Assembly (NCBI GenBank): GCA_019359495.1
Contig: JAHHHF010000070.1
Coordinates: 186,001 to 250,000, forward strand
DNA length: 64,000 bases
Direction: 5' to 3'
DNA from: Goleter apudmare HA4340-LM2
GTDB lineage: Bacteria; Cyanobacteriota; Cyanobacteriia; Cyanobacteriales; Nostocaceae
Program-made: the position numbers and the translations under genes
Shown: positions 18,921-28,304 of the stretch, piece by piece
How positions within the stretch are numbered: position 1 is the stretch's first letter
Layout of the letters: every line of letters begins with the position of its first letter
Notes under the pieces: model-generated
Seen by the model: the letters and a program-made list of their open reading frames with translations, nothing else
What the model was told of the DNA's origin: nothing
Databases searched by the model: none

Positions 18921-19043
18921 TACGTAGCACTGGTGGGTGGAAGAATTTATCGTTGGGATAAGGCAGGAGGCAGGAGGGAAGAGGGTTTTAGCCCCATTTG
19001 TTTTTCTTTACATAGTTGGGTTTATTTATGCCTACCTACGTAT
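18921..19043. mobile_element. MITE-like 123-bp element, copy A
   Basis: A segment bounded by the inverted repeats TACGTAG/CTACGTA shares its interior, almost base for base, with 40152-40263. The interior includes GGAAGAATTTATCGTTGGGA and a G-rich AGGGAAGAGGGTTTTAGCC tract. Copy A carries an extra tandem GGCAGGA. The outermost arm bases differ between copies but remain paired within each copy. No coding capacity is apparent. It is probably a small non-autonomous element or an RNA-forming repeat. Confidence 0.75.
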
Positions 19044-19064
19044 GCTCATCAATACTTACATGTA

Positions 19065-19101
19065 CCTCTGGAAGCTTCTGAATTTCAGAGGTATTTTTTT
19101 A
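19065..19101 (+). terminator. Intrinsic terminator-like hairpin
   Basis: ACCTCTG and CAGAGGT form a 7-bp stem around a 15-base loop, followed by ATTTTTTT. It is 230 bases after the Fur-family stop. Its 3' part contains CTGAATTTCAG, the same 11-mer as the operator-like palindrome at 19168-19186. Confidence 0.65.
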
Positions 19102-19167
19102 TGCAGCGATCGCTTGGTGTGAAATTGCAACTTTGAGCTTTGACAAATAGCTAGCTTTACCAGTATA

Positions 19168-19186
19168 TTAACTGAATTTCAGTTAA
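19168..19186. promoter_or_regulatory. Perfect operator-like palindrome upstream of barrel gene
   Basis: TTAACTGAA and TTCAGTTAA flank a single T, a 9-1-9 perfect palindrome, with further symmetry outside it (GTATATTA on the left and TAATATAC on the right). It is about 105 bases before the barrel gene start and is a good candidate for a dimeric repressor site. It does not match the Zur consensus TGATAATNATTATCA that I recall, so the regulator is open. Confidence 0.6.
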
Positions 19187-19291
19187 CATAATATACTTGC
19201 AATCCTAGTTGGATGAGCAAAATATTTAAAATTAGCCGTATTTTTTTATACTTCTAATAATTTCAAATTCAAGCGATCGCCCCAAAAAAAT

Positions 19292-21141
19292 ATGCACACA
19301 CTCAAAATCCTTTCTTGTTCTTTACTCACTATCGCCTTTCCCGGTCTCAGTTATGCATCTGACGGTGTGCCTGTAGTATCTTTTCCAGAAACCACTACAG
19401 AAGAATTCCGGCAACGACAGCATGAGGTTTTACCTTGGGCATCGCCTATTAATACTCAAACACAAGAGTTTCACTTAGGTATGCCCATAGTATCTTCTCC
19501 AGAAATAATCACCGAAACATTACCGCCACAACAGCTGGTAGCTTCTCCCTTACCTATTAGTACTCAAGCCAAAGATTTGCAAACAGATGTGCCACTTTCG
19601 CCATTACAAGAACCGCGAACCAAATTGCATAACCTTGAAACAGCTAACCAATTGCGCCAGGGAGCAGTTCAAGTAGAAGCAGGTTTTCTGCAAGTTTTGC
19701 CCCTCGATGACTCTGTGTCAGGGACGGGTTTACAAACCTATCAAGCTGACATCGACTGGGGCGTCACAGATAATTTGCAACTAGGCTTTACAGGAGATAT
19801 TTTCGATGATTATGTCAAGTGCCCAGTTAATGAGGAATGTGGTGACTTTACAACTGTAACTTATGGCGTGAAGTTGAAATATCGATTAATTAATCAAGAA
19901 CGTTTGGCTGTGGGTGTTGCAGGTACGGTTCAGTTAATGAATATATCTGCCAGTCCCGGAACTTTTAGTAATACTTCCAACACAAGATTGACTGCGGCTA
20001 GCCCCGTCGGTGCTTTGCAGTTTCCTACTACTTACAAAGCATCTCCAAATTTGCAACTGCATCTTACTCCTGGAATAGTTTTCTTTCCAGAAACTATTAA
20101 GGGCGCAGATTTTTTTGGCACTTTTTTCAACATTGGGACAGGATTTAGCTGGCAACCTTCCCAAAGATTGAATTTGTTTGCTAATATTCAAGCTCCTTTA
20201 GGGCCAGGAGGCAATACATTTAGTGCCAAAGATCGCTCTTTTTATCGCAAACTACTGTGGACTGTGGGTGTAGATTATGCGTTTAATCCCAAAATTGCGG
20301 CAGAGGTTTATGCTACCAATAGTTTCGGGACAACACCTACCACTGGCTTGTTAGCTTTCATTCCTGATGGAGATGATTTCTTAGTAGGAATTCGCTTCAA
20401 GCACGTAATTGATTTTGGTCAAGGGTATGCAGCTAATTTTGGTAATCGCCCAGAAACACAACTCTCAGGGCGCGATCGCACACTTTTATTTGATGGGTTA
20501 ACACTTGCCAGTCCTTATACCTTACCATCTGGGACATTCCAAGTGAGAGGAGGGCTAGGTACAAATGGTAGTGCGAGTTTGCCCTTGCCTATGGCTTTAC
20601 AAATGATTCACAGATAGAACTGATTGTGGATCAATTTGGAGGCAGCGATCGCCTTTCTGGTGCTGAAATATCTGGCCCTGGTGTCAAAATCGGCGGTGCT
20701 ATAAAACTGAAATTCTTAGATCAAGTACGAGGCGATTTGCTTTCCCTAGGATTGAAGCTAGCAGGAATTAGTGAGGCGGCTTTCCAAGGCGATGCACTCA
20801 ATGGAACTGTTTATGCAGAATTGCCCATCGCTTATCAATTCAGCCCCCAAACTTCGGTATCAATTAATCCCAAGGGAGCGTTTTTTGGTCAGGTTTCTCG
20901 TATTGGGGTAGGAATTGGGATCAACCAAGCTTTAGGGGAGCAGCTGCAATTAATTGGAGAATATACACCTATCTTTGTTGATGGCAACAGAGATGTTTGG
21001 AGTGCTGGCGTGCGCTTTTTACCAAGTTCAAAATTGGGAATTGATGTTTTTGCAGGTAACGCTATTGGGCAAAGTGGTTTAGGAACAGTAACAGCAGAAT
21101 CTGGAACCAATATAGGCTTTAGTATCAATTGGGGAATTTGA
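19292..21141 (+). pseudogene. Outer-membrane beta-barrel protein, interrupted by a -1 frameshift
   Basis: The first frame (19292-20617, 441 residues) begins with a signal peptide (LKILSCSLLTIAFPGLSYAS) and consists of alternating beta-strands typical of a porin-like barrel ([34 protein letters not shown]). It ends abruptly in an atypical tail, LPLPMALQMIHR. The barrel pattern resumes in the -1 frame as FALAYGFTNDSQIELIVDQF and runs to 21141 (FSINWGI). One missing base near 20575 explains both. Joined, the product would be about 616 residues. It could be a pseudogene, a sequencing error or a recoded gene. Its exact family is not recognised; neighbouring TonB and ExbBD suggest an envelope transport role. 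Confidence 0.65.
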
Positions 21142-21147
21142 GTAAAA

Positions 21148-21162
21148 AGGCAGGATCTGCCT
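21148..21162. terminator. Short hairpin AGGCAG-GAT-CTGCCT
   Basis: A 6-bp perfect stem lies 6 bases after the barrel gene stop, between the convergent barrel and TonB genes. It lacks a clear T-tract, so terminator function is tentative. Confidence 0.4.
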
Positions 21163-21278
21163 CCCTTCGGAATTTACTATATTGCTTCAGTGACCGTATA
21201 GGTATTCCAGTAACCAGAGTTAATAGGGAATAGGTAATTAGAGTTGAAATACTCCATAACTATTCCCTGTTTACGAAA

Positions 21279-22715
21279 TTACTCACCGGTATTCCCAGTG
21301 GCGGGAGCTTCTGATGCTGGTGGTGATGCTTGACGGGAACGACGCAAAGACTCAACCAAGCGGCTTTGAACTGGGGTTTTAGCTGGCTGTGTTCGCCGCC
21401 GCCTGCGATTTCTAGTTGGTTGTGATTGAGCTGATGAGTCACTAGCAACCGGCTGACGTCGCGTTTGACGGAGGGACTCTCTGATGTTAGATTGTCTCCT
21501 TTCTGATGATGAACTAACAGAATTGGTTTCTACTTTTTGAGGAAATAAACGACGACTGATTCTAGATTCTGTTTCAGATGAGGATGTCGCCCGTCTCTGT
21601 CTGGTTTGAGGTTCTCTAATGCTTTCAGCAGAATTATCTGTATTACTTGATGCTTCTAACCGCCGTCTCCTGCGAGTTCCTTCTGTCGAACTGGCATTAT
21701 TAGCGACTGCTTGCCGATTTCTTTCTTCCGCTTCTCTTTGTTGTCTGCGTTTTTGGGCTTCACGGTGACGCCGTGAACCTTGAATAGCAAAATCTGTAGC
21801 TATTGATACTCCTTGTCTACCACCAGATGCGGGTTTCAATTTCCAATCACGGGCTTGTCTTGCAGTCTCTTCATCCAATTCACGATTGCCGCTCGAACGA
21901 GCAATCCGGACTTTAGTGACATTACCGTTTTCATCAGTATCAACAGCCACTTCTACTCTGCCTTCAATGCCTCTGCGTCTGGCAGCCTCTGGATATCTGG
22001 TATTACATTCACGGCAAGCTGCACGACCATTACCACTACCAGTATTGCGATTGACTGGTGCTACTGGCGCTTCTATTGCGGGAGTTCTGGGTGCAGTTGC
22101 TACTGGAGTCCCAGTCCTAGTACCAGTCCCAGTACCAGTACCTGTGCCAACACTATTTCCAGAATTGCCAGTAAGGACAGGAGTTTCACCGCTTCCTACT
22201 TGAGAATCTCTGATCCCACGCAGTTGTCCTAATAGCTTGTCATTTGATCTGGGAGCATTATCAGTAGATGAGGGCGGGGAAGAACTAACAATTTTCTGTG
22301 GAGAATTTGTCTCTACTGTTGGTTTTGGACTGATTGGTTCACGGGTTTGAACTTCTTTAGGTGTAACCAACTTTTGTACTGGGACATTTTTAACTTGTGG
22401 CTGTATTTCCTCAACTTTGAGCGGTTTTGGTTGTGGAGCTACAGGGGTTACAGTTGTTTTTTCTATTGTTTTGGGGGTTTCTGGTTTGACTTGTGGTTGT
22501 GGAGTTTCCGTGACTTGTGGTTGCGGAGTTTCAATAATTGCCAATTCTATTGGTTCTTCTTCTTGCTCTGGTACTCTCGACAAAAAATTGACTATACCAG
22601 AGGAAAGGATACCAATATGTAGTGCCAGCGAACCCGTCAAACTGTAAATCAGAAAAGTTTTCACAGCTACAGCTTCTTTAGAACGCTGGGCGACAGCAAT
22701 GTCTGAAAAGCTCAT
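21279..22715 (-). CDS. TonB family energy transducer with a long Arg-rich C-terminal extension
   Basis: The 478-residue protein has one N-terminal membrane helix (about residues 20-46), a Pro/Lys/Gln-rich periplasm-spanning linker with PQPQV and PKP repeats, and a TonB C-terminal domain at about residues 235-312 (NTRYPEAARRRGIEGRVEVA, then WKLKPASGG). TonB transmits the proton-motive force from ExbB-ExbD to outer-membrane receptors. Unusually, about 165 residues rich in Arg, Ser, Glu and Gln follow the TonB fold, whereas the fold normally ends the protein. The gene is divergent from exbB-exbD, so the three form a natural unit. Confidence 0.88.
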   Translation of the reverse strand: MSFSDIAVAQRSKEAVAVKTFLIYSLTGSLALHIGILSSGIVNFLSRVPEQEEEPIELAIIETPQPQVTETPQPQVKPETPKTIEKTTVTPVAPQPKPLKVEEIQPQVKNVPVQKLVTPKEVQTREPISPKPTVETNSPQKIVSSSPPSSTDNAPRSNDKLLGQLRGIRDSQVGSGETPVLTGNSGNSVGTGTGTGTGTRTGTPVATAPRTPAIEAPVAPVNRNTGSGNGRAACRECNTRYPEAARRRGIEGRVEVAVDTDENGNVTKVRIARSSGNRELDEETARQARDWKLKPASGGRQGVSIATDFAIQGSRRHREAQKRRQQREAEERNRQAVANNASSTEGTRRRRRLEASSNTDNSAESIREPQTRQRRATSSSETESRISRRLFPQKVETNSVSSSSERRQSNIRESLRQTRRQPVASDSSAQSQPTRNRRRRRTQPAKTPVQSRLVESLRRSRQASPPASEAPATGNTGE

Positions 22716-23105
22716 ATATATTGCTACTTATTCTCACTAATTAGGGATATATTAAGATGTTGAGATACAAATTTCAAGTAAAAATCCGGAAATGTTTGTT
22801 TAATAATGCTGATAATTAAGGCTAGATGGAGAAATTTTCTATTGGATGTAATTCTCTCAATAAATAAAATTGCTTAACTTAAATAATAATTTACTGTGAA
22901 TTCCGATCATAAAGACTTGAAATAATTTTCCATTATACTGTATTGTCTTTTGATAAAGACTCTCAACTTGGATAAAAAATTTTCCTAGTCTGACTGTGTA
23001 TTAGGCCGTTTGCTAGAAGTGGGGCAAGATAGAAAGGTCAAAGAGAATTCAGTTCCCGTCAACCTTTCCTTGACCAAACCTCTGTAAGCAGTTTGTTGTT
23101 GATTT
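22716..23105. promoter_or_regulatory. Divergent promoter region between tonB and exbB
   Basis: An AT-rich spacer of 390 bases with no gene. It must contain promoters for both directions. No perfect copy of the Zur or Fur box known to me is visible. Confidence 0.5.
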
Positions 23106-23774
23106 ATGACGAGGCTCTCAATGGGAATTCAGAATCTGTTTGATGCAGGTGGCGTGGTAATGTGGCCGCTGTTGGGATTTTCGGTATTGGCAGTGGCACT
23201 GATTATTGAGCGGGTGAGATTTTGGTTACAAATTAATAACCGTCAAAGCCGTGTAGTCAGAGATGTGTTGAATCTTTATCGACTAGATAACGTAGTAGGT
23301 GCGATCGATAAACTACGGCAAAATGCAAATTTACCTTTGGCACGTATTTTTCTTGCGGCTTTAGAGTTGGAAGAACCAAATCCCGAAGAATTTCGCTTGG
23401 CCTTAGAAAGTGAAGCACAGGCAGAGATACCTTTACTCAAACGCTTCCAAAATATCTTTGAAACAATCATTGGTCTAGCACCACTGTTAGGTCTACTAGG
23501 TACAGTATTAGGATTGATTACATCCTTCGCCTCCTTAAATCTCGGTGATGTTGGGGGTACTAAAACCGCAGGCGTGACAGCAGGGATCAGTGAAGCTTTG
23601 GTTTCTACAGCAACAGGACTGATAGTGGCGATATTTGTACTCTTATTTTCCAACTCCTTTAGGGGACTTTACACACGCCAAATTGCCTTCATTCAGGAAT
23701 ATGGGGGACAACTAGAATTACTATACCGCCGTCGCTACGAACGAGGAGAGAAATCATATGCGTCTACCAGATGA
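23106..23774 (+). CDS. exbB: ExbB/TolQ-family (MotA-type) proton channel protein
   Basis: A 222-residue protein with three membrane segments (about residues 17-35, 122-146 and 160-182) and the MotA/TolQ/ExbB hallmark IIGLAPLLGLLGTVLGLITS followed by GISEALVSTATGLIVAI. ExbB forms the pentameric channel that harnesses the proton gradient for TonB. The reading frame overlaps exbD by 17 bases, so the pair is translationally coupled. A second in-frame ATG (MGIQNLFDAGG) six codons in may be the true start. TonB lies divergently upstream. Confidence 0.88.
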   Translation: MTRLSMGIQNLFDAGGVVMWPLLGFSVLAVALIIERVRFWLQINNRQSRVVRDVLNLYRLDNVVGAIDKLRQNANLPLARIFLAALELEEPNPEEFRLALESEAQAEIPLLKRFQNIFETIIGLAPLLGLLGTVLGLITSFASLNLGDVGGTKTAGVTAGISEALVSTATGLIVAIFVLLFSNSFRGLYTRQIAFIQEYGGQLELLYRRRYERGEKSYASTR

Positions 23775-24162
23775 AGCCGATATACCAACGCAAATCAACA
23801 TCGTGCCGATGATTGATGTGATTTTTGCGATTTTGACGTTTTTCATTATGTCAACGCTGTTTTTAACTAGATCAGAAGGTTTGCCAGTAAATTTACCGAA
23901 GGCTGCTACGGCTAAACAACAGCAGGTGCCAACGAAAATTACCATCACGGTAGGTGAACAAGGAGATATTAGCCTCAACCGTCAACCAGTAGCAGTGGAT
24001 GCTTTAACACAGCAGTTACGCGCTTTAGTTGGCACTAACGGTGAAGCATTGGTGATTATTAATGCTGATGAAAAAGTAGGACATGGCCAGGTAGTAGCCG
24101 TCATGGATCAAGTACGTCAGGTAGAAGGAGCAAAGTTAGCGATCGCTACTCAAAAGCCCTAA
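23758..24162 (+). CDS. exbD: ExbD/TolR-family biopolymer transport protein
   Basis: The 134-residue protein has one N-terminal membrane helix (about residues 18-37) containing the conserved Asp that carries protons (NIVPMIDVIFAILTFFIMST) and a periplasmic domain ending in a TolR-like NADEKVGHGQVVAVMDQVRQ. It partners with ExbB directly upstream. A hairpin at 24176-24200 follows the stop. Confidence 0.9.
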   Translation: MRLPDEADIPTQINIVPMIDVIFAILTFFIMSTLFLTRSEGLPVNLPKAATAKQQQVPTKITITVGEQGDISLNRQPVAVDALTQQLRALVGTNGEALVIINADEKVGHGQVVAVMDQVRQVEGAKLAIATQKP

Positions 24163-24175
24163 TCACAAATAGAGT

Positions 24176-24200
24176 ATCCCACAGCTTGCCGCCGTGGGAT
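24176..24200. terminator. Bidirectional terminator between exbD and the PBP2 gene
   Basis: ATCCCAC and GTGGGAT form a perfect 7-bp stem around an 11-base loop between two convergent genes. T-rich sequence (TTTTTC) follows on the plus strand after a short gap. Confidence 0.6.
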
Positions 24201-24217
24201 GATTAATTTTTCATGTA

Positions 24218-26092
24218 TCAGTTCCGACGCCTGTTTAGTGATTTCTGAGCTTGGGGTAATGCCGCAGTTTCGGGTGTTTGATACTTGCCTGGATACTTGC
24301 GGTGAAAATATCCCTCCATAACATCTAAGATCATGGGAGCGGCAACACTACCGCCACCACCACCAGAATGTTCACCAAAAGCTACGATTAAAATTTCTGG
24401 CTTATCAGCTGGGGCATAAGCACCGAACCAAGCATGATTTTTTTTGACTCCTCGCCGTATCCAAGCTTCTGCCGTGCCACTCTTACCAGCCACCGGGGGA
24501 AGTGTGGGTTTATTTAACACCTTACCCGTTCCATCAGATACTACCTTCCGCAATCCCTCACGGAGAATTTTAATAGTTTCTGGCTTCATATCCAAGGATG
24601 AGCGCCAGCTTTTAGCTTCTTCATTGTCTTTGAGTAAATGTGGTTGCACTCGGTAACCACCATTAGCAGGGACAGCAAACATGATTGCGACTTGCAGAGG
24701 AGTGGTTTGCAGAGCACCTTGACCAATGGACATATTAATGCTGTCACCCACAGTCCAATCCATCTTCCAAGCCTTTCTCTTCCAGGCTTGATCAGGAACC
24801 AAGCCTTTCATTTCTTCAGAGGCGAACTCAAAGCCAGTTTTTTCACCAAATCCATACTTGCGAGTCCATTCGATTAAAGTTGGGCCGCCAACTCCTCTAC
24901 CAATTTGATAAAAGAAAGTATCGCTACTCCACTGCATTGCACCCACAAAACCCAACGGACCAAAGCCGGCGTGGTTCCACTCACCAAAGCGAGTCCCACC
25001 AATAGTTAAGGAGCCATAGGTTTGTAAGACTGTCTTGGGAGAGAATTTACCTGATTCTAGTCCAGCTGTGGTGGTGACAATTTTAAAGGTACTGGCAGGA
25101 GGAAAGGCACTCAATGCGCGATTGACTAAGGGATGTTCTACACCTTGTAAGGTATCCCAATCTTTTTGAGTTAGTTTCTGCTTGGAAAAAATATTGGGGT
25201 CAAAGGTAGGGTGAGACACCATTGCTAAGACAGCACCATTTTTGGGATCAAGTGCCACGATCGTACCGTTGCGATTACCCAAAGCTTTTTCTGCTGCTTT
25301 TTGCACATCTAAATCTAACGTCAAGTGTAAATCATTACCAGCTTTGGCTTGTTTTACTCCTAACACCCGCAGTGGACGACCAGCACCATCCACTTCTACC
25401 TGCTGTCCCCCCCACTCTCCTCGCAGGTTTTCTTCATAGGCTTTTTCGATCCCCATCTGACCAATCACATCACCCAATCGATAGCCTTGCCGTTTCTTTT
25501 CTTGCAACTGATCGGCAGTCAGTTCACGGGTATATCCTAATACATGTGCCAATTGTCTGCCGTGGGGGTAGTGGCGCACAGCTTCTGTATGTACTTCGAC
25601 ATCTTTGAGTTCAGTTTCATACTCTTTCAAGGCGGTGACTTGAGCTTCATTCAGGTCACGAGCAATCCGGATGAGCGTAGATGAGTTAGCAGCAGAGGCG
25701 TTAGCACCTACTTGTTCTAGTTTCTCTTGAATTTCTGATTGCGGAATTTGCAGGATTTGGGATAGCCGTGGCCCTACAACTGACCATGACGGCTTGGTAT
25801 GAGCCATTGGCCACAAGTATACAGAACGTGAATAGCGAGTACTAGCTAGAAGTTTGCCATTACGATCAAAAATGTTGCCCCGTTCTGGTTGTTTGGGAAT
25901 TACCCTAATCCTGTTGGACTCTGCTCGCTTGCGATACTGTGCTCCTTCCACAATTTGTAAATATGCTAAACGCGCACCTATTCCAGTCGTCATCAACAGG
26001 GTAAACAGAATTAAAAATATTGGCTGGAAACTACGTCCTACGGTACGTGTATCTTTTTTTTGACCGAGAGGAGATGGTTGCAATAAAGTCAT
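24218..26092 (-). CDS. mrdA: Penicillin-binding protein 2 (class B transpeptidase), copy 1
   Basis: A 624-residue class B PBP with an N-terminal membrane anchor (about residues 25-45, FLILFTLLMTTGIGARLAYL), a dimerisation/pedestal domain containing RGNIFDRNGKLLA and a transpeptidase domain. The catalytic motifs are intact: SxxK as STFK (FPPASTFKIVTT), SxN-type SSD (MQWSSDTFFYQ) and KSGTAE. It cross-links peptidoglycan during elongation with an SEDS glycosyltransferase (RodA type), which is not in the window. It lies directly downstream of a close paralogue, 391 bases apart, on the same strand. Confidence 0.92.
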   Translation of the reverse strand: MTLLQPSPLGQKKDTRTVGRSFQPIFLILFTLLMTTGIGARLAYLQIVEGAQYRKRAESNRIRVIPKQPERGNIFDRNGKLLASTRYSRSVYLWPMAHTKPSWSVVGPRLSQILQIPQSEIQEKLEQVGANASAANSSTLIRIARDLNEAQVTALKEYETELKDVEVHTEAVRHYPHGRQLAHVLGYTRELTADQLQEKKRQGYRLGDVIGQMGIEKAYEENLRGEWGGQQVEVDGAGRPLRVLGVKQAKAGNDLHLTLDLDVQKAAEKALGNRNGTIVALDPKNGAVLAMVSHPTFDPNIFSKQKLTQKDWDTLQGVEHPLVNRALSAFPPASTFKIVTTTAGLESGKFSPKTVLQTYGSLTIGGTRFGEWNHAGFGPLGFVGAMQWSSDTFFYQIGRGVGGPTLIEWTRKYGFGEKTGFEFASEEMKGLVPDQAWKRKAWKMDWTVGDSINMSIGQGALQTTPLQVAIMFAVPANGGYRVQPHLLKDNEEAKSWRSSLDMKPETIKILREGLRKVVSDGTGKVLNKPTLPPVAGKSGTAEAWIRRGVKKNHAWFGAYAPADKPEILIVAFGEHSGGGGGSVAAPMILDVMEGYFHRKYPGKYQTPETAALPQAQKSLNRRRN

Positions 26093-26483
26093 AGGACAAA
26101 GAGGATATCAAAATTCATATTATCTGTATACAATGCTGCTAAAGTCCTACCGGGTATTTAGGGGATAACCTATGGTAAAAGTTAGCTAATGTCAATTCTT
26201 GTTTAAGAAAACGATAAGCTACAGTGTAGTAATTAGTCTATTTTTTGCGATTAATGAACAGTAATATTGCTTAGTTACTAAGTAATTGCACTTATTTTTA
26301 TAGTACAATTTATAGCAGTTAATGAAGATTACTGTTATTTTTTAGGTTAGAAGCCTTAAGCTAGAGTATATCTGAAGTCTCAACTTTCTTCTGGAAAATT
26401 TTTTTAATTTTTGCCATTGGCTGAGTTTAGCAGTAGCAAATTATACTAAACTTACGGTTTCTACTTTGAAGTGAATTATCAGC
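26093..26483. other. AT-rich spacer between the two PBP2 genes
   Basis: A 391-base spacer with many A/T runs and no gene. The length suggests that copy 1 has its own promoter. No clear terminator was seen for copy 2. Confidence 0.5.
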
Positions 26484-28304
26484 TTAAGTTTTTGATACTG
26501 AGGGAAAGGGTTTTCCATACTTACCTGGATACTGGTACTGAAAATAAGCTTCTAAAACTTGTAGCACCATTGGGCCACAAATAGCACCACCACTCTCGCC
26601 AGAGTGTTCACCAAATGCTACTACCACAATTTCTGGTTGGTCGGTGGGGGCATAGGCTCCAAACCAAGTGTGATTAGGGCGACCAGTACCAGCTTCAGCA
26701 GTACCACTCTTGCCAGAGGTAGGCGCAATAGATGGTAAGTTCAAACGCTTACCAGTACCCTGAGTAATTACCTGACGCAATCCCTCACGCAGCACTTTAA
26801 TAGTATCTGGTTTCATGTTTAATGATGAGCGCCAGCTTTTTGCTGGTTTGTTGTCCTTGAGTAAATGCGGCTTGACTCGATATCCGCCATTTGCTGGCAC
26901 TGCAAACATCACTGCCGTTTGTAGTGGTGTTGCTTGCAATGCCCCTTGACCAATTGACATATTAATGGTGTCACCTACAGTCCAGGGCATTCGCATCTCC
27001 TTCTGCTTCCACATGTCATCAGGGACTAAACCTTTTAATTCTTCATCAGCAAGTTCAATCCCTGTTTTTTCACCAAAGCCGTATTTGCGACTCCATGCAA
27101 TTAAAGTTGGGCCGCCGATTTTTCTACCGACTTGATAAAAGAAGGTATCACTACTCATGGCGATCGCGCCAGCAAATCCCAAGGGTCCAAATCCAGCATG
27201 ATTCCATTCCCCAAAAGTCACTCCTCCCACCCTCAAGGAACCAAAGGTTGGTAGTACTGTACTAGGAGAAAATTTCCCCGATTCCAAACCAGCTGAAGTA
27301 GTGACAATTTTAAAGGTACTGGCGGGTGGAAAAGCGCTCAGGGCGCGATTGACTAAAGGATCACCTTGACCTTTGACATTTTTCCAGTCTTGCTGGGAGA
27401 GTTTTCGCTTGGAGAAAATATTTGGATCGAAGGTGGGGTGTGAGGTCATAGCTAACACCGCGCCGTTATTGGGATCAATCACCACGATCGCCCCTTGATA
27501 TTTACCCAAGGCTCGATCTGCCACTTTTTGCAGTTCCAAATCAATAGTCAAGTGCAAATCATCACCTGATTTTGCCTGTGTTTCCCCCAAGATGCGGATA
27601 GGGCGACCAACACCATCAACCTCCATCTGCTGACTACCCCATTCACCCCGCAGGACATGCTCATAAGCCTTTTCTACTCCCATCTGGCCAATGACATCTC
27701 CTAATCGATAGCCTTGATGCTGCTTTTCTTTTAACTGTGCAGTCGTCAATTCACGGGTATAACCCAGAATGTGGGCTAATTCCTTCCCATTGGGGTAGTA
27801 GCGGATGGATTCTAGATGAATTTCTACTTCTGGGAGTTCATCTTGATACTCTTTCAAGGCGATGATTTGGGCGGCGTTGAGATTCTGAGCAATCCGGATT
27901 AGTGAAGTGGAATTAGCGCCAGCCTCTTTGAGTTGCTGTTCTATTTCCGCTTGCGGGATGTGGAGAATTTTTTCTAGGCGCGGGGCGACAAATGACCATG
28001 ATGGCTGTTGGTGTGCCATCGGCCACAAATATACAGCATGAAGATGGCGAGTAGTCGCCAAAACTTTGCCATTCCGGTCAAAAATATTACCTCGTTCCGG
28101 TTTTTTATGAATGACCCGTATCCGGTTCGTTTCTGCAAGTTGTCGGAGTTTTGCACCTTCTACAACTTGCAAATATGCCAAACGCGCTTTAATAGCAACC
28201 ATCATCAATACAGTGAGTCCGATGAAAAATATTGACTGATAACCACGTCCTACTGTACGGATATTTTTTTTGCTACCAATGGGCAATGATGGAAAAAAAG
28301 CCAT
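26484..28304 (-). CDS. mrdA: Penicillin-binding protein 2 (class B transpeptidase), copy 2
   Basis: The 606-residue protein is collinear with copy 1 and very similar through the whole length (RGNIFDRNGKVLATTRH, FPPASTFKIVTTSAGLESGK, AMSSDTFFYQ, KSGTAEAG). All three active-site motifs are kept, so it should be an active transpeptidase. The C-terminus lacks the Gln/Asn/Arg-rich tail of copy 1, and the segment after the KSG motif is shorter. Tandem placement points to gene duplication. Specialisation, for example in vegetative cells versus heterocysts, is a guess. Confidence 0.92.
   Translation of the reverse strand: MAFFPSLPIGSKKNIRTVGRGYQSIFFIGLTVLMMVAIKARLAYLQVVEGAKLRQLAETNRIRVIHKKPERGNIFDRNGKVLATTRHLHAVYLWPMAHQQPSWSFVAPRLEKILHIPQAEIEQQLKEAGANSTSLIRIAQNLNAAQIIALKEYQDELPEVEIHLESIRYYPNGKELAHILGYTRELTTAQLKEKQHQGYRLGDVIGQMGVEKAYEHVLRGEWGSQQMEVDGVGRPIRILGETQAKSGDDLHLTIDLELQKVADRALGKYQGAIVVIDPNNGAVLAMTSHPTFDPNIFSKRKLSQQDWKNVKGQGDPLVNRALSAFPPASTFKIVTTSAGLESGKFSPSTVLPTFGSLRVGGVTFGEWNHAGFGPLGFAGAIAMSSDTFFYQVGRKIGGPTLIAWSRKYGFGEKTGIELADEELKGLVPDDMWKQKEMRMPWTVGDTINMSIGQGALQATPLQTAVMFAVPANGGYRVKPHLLKDNKPAKSWRSSLNMKPDTIKVLREGLRQVITQGTGKRLNLPSIAPTSGKSGTAEAGTGRPNHTWFGAYAPTDQPEIVVVAFGEHSGESGGAICGPMVLQVLEAYFQYQYPGKYGKPFPSVSKT

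Noticed and set aside
18918-19136. Two overlapping frames of 72 and 61 codons
   Set aside because: They lie in the MITE-like element and terminator, and the related element at 40152 does not preserve them.
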